A stretch of 6,524 bases of DNA, from assembly GCA_016196415.1 (NCBI GenBank), contig JACPXS010000049.1, forward strand, positions 1 through 6,524, in the 5' to 3' direction. The notes below the pieces were generated by a model, which saw nothing but the letters and a program-made list of their open reading frames with translations, ran no database searches and was not told the DNA's origin. Shown in pieces: positions 6,281 through 6,524 of this stretch; the stretch's first letter is position 1, and each line of letters starts with the position of its first letter. The stretch is from Candidatus Omnitrophota bacterium (GTDB lineage: Bacteria > Omnitrophota > Koll11 > Aquiviventales > Aquiviventaceae). A program made the translations under genes and the position numbers.

Positions 6281-6309
6281 AATATAGTGTATGTGATACA
6301 CTTTGTCAA
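6281..6309 (-). promoter_or_regulatory. Sigma70-type promoter of nrtR-nadA
   Basis: On the minus strand TTGACA (6309-6304, perfect -35) is followed by exactly 17 bases and then TATATT (6286-6281, five of six matches to TATAAT). Transcription would start near 6274-6275, giving a leader of about 18-19 bases. This is the only near-consensus promoter I found in the window. The local sequence is strikingly AT-rich compared with its surroundings. Confidence 0.85.
6286..6302. promoter_or_regulatory. Candidate NrtR operator 2 (within the -35/-10 spacer)
   Basis: AGTGTA (6286-6291) and TACACT (6297-6302) flank TGTGA, giving the same 17-base palindrome as operator 1. It fills the spacer between the -35 and -10 boxes and shares one base with the -10. 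The two operator centres (6267 and 6294) are 27 bases apart, about two and a half helical turns. Read on the minus strand, the spacer of operator 1 is GCTGA and that of operator 2 is TCACA. Confidence 0.75.
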
Positions 6310-6369
6310 GGGAAATCCGCCTCCGGTGAGGGGACGGCCTGGCGCGCGGGAGCGGGAGGGTGGGTTCTT

Positions 6370-6509
6370 AGAGCAGCTTGCTCTGTCGAAAACCAGCTCG
6401 CTGGAATGTTCGAAGGTTTCAGGCAGCGGGGCCTGCGACCGAGCCGGGGGACCCGCGAAGTGGGTCGGCGACGGGAATGCCGCGCGCCGCAGGCGGAGGC
6501 CCGCGGCGC
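6370..6509. repeat. Hairpin-rich block: candidate dispersed structured repeat or structured RNA
   Basis: The 215 bases right of the nrtR promoter hold no convincing gene. Within them I see consecutive inverted repeats: AGAGCA/TGCTCT (6370-6384, loop GCT); CCAGC/GCTGG (6393-6404); CAGGC/GCCTG (6420-6435, loop of six); a seven-pair stem GACCCGC/GTGGGTC with one G-T pair and loop GAA (6450-6466); and GCGCCGC/GCGGCGC (6484-6509) enclosing a further GGC/GCC stem with loop GGAG. No T-run follows any of them, so they are not simple intrinsic terminators. Such strings of hairpins are typical of REP/BIME-like intergenic repeats or a folded RNA; copy number cannot be judged from one window. Whether the block continues past the right edge is unknown. 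Confidence 0.5.
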
Positions 6510-6524
6510 CACCCCACGTCCGTC

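Noticed and set aside
6260..6310. Divergent plus-strand promoter toward the hairpin block
   Set aside because: AT-rich -10-like words exist, but none has an acceptable -35 at the right distance.
6370..6509. CRISPR array
   Set aside because: The inverted repeats differ from one another and there is no repeated unit with regular spacers.
6306..6512. 68-residue open frame on the minus strand in the right-hand non-coding block
   Set aside because: Its sequence is proline/arginine/alanine-rich, is built from the hairpin repeats, runs into the nrtR -35 box and has no ribosome binding site.

Overview
The window is GC-rich bacterial chromosome carrying core housekeeping genes on both strands. No phage, plasmid, CRISPR, tRNA or rRNA genes are visible. 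The short DUF177-rpmF-plsX-fabH-fabD cluster, the zinc-ribbon L32 and the sigma70-type promoter fit a GC-rich bacterium of the Nitrospirota, Omnitrophota or deltaproteobacterial kind. That placement is an impression from protein style, not a measured result.

Layout. (1) 1-273, + strand: the internal and terminal part of a RarA/MgsA-type AAA+ ATPase. It ends just after the sensor-2 motif, exactly where a 17-base perfect match to an Illumina adapter (251-267) sits. The join at about 250-268 is therefore suspect. (2) 330-4539, + strand: a tightly packed run of coaD (coenzyme A synthesis), a YceD/DUF177 protein, rpmF (L32), plsX, fabH and fabD. It links CoA supply, ribosome production and the start of fatty acid and phospholipid synthesis. 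The usual fabG-acpP-fabF continuation is absent. (3) 4561-6256, - strand: nrtR (Nudix plus winged-helix regulator of NAD metabolism) followed one base later by nadA (quinolinate synthase). This operon converges on fabD. (4) 6259-6309: the nrtR promoter, read on the - strand as TTGACA, 17 bases, TATATT. Two identical-arm operators, AGTGTA-N5-TACACT, lie one within the -35/-10 spacer and one on the start site and leader. (5) 6310-6524: no convincing gene, but a dense series of perfect or near-perfect inverted repeats (6370-6509) that looks like a dispersed structured repeat or a structured RNA.

How it works together. PlsX, FabH and FabD supply acyl-phosphate, the first condensation and malonyl-ACP for membrane lipid synthesis, and CoaD makes the CoA precursor they depend on. 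On the other strand NrtR probably senses an NAD-related nucleotide (ADP-ribose in characterised members) and represses its own operon, and so NadA, when NAD is plentiful. The most useful second looks are the adapter-marked junction, the double NrtR operator and the hairpin-rich block at the right edge. I saw no clear evidence of an entirely new biological system.
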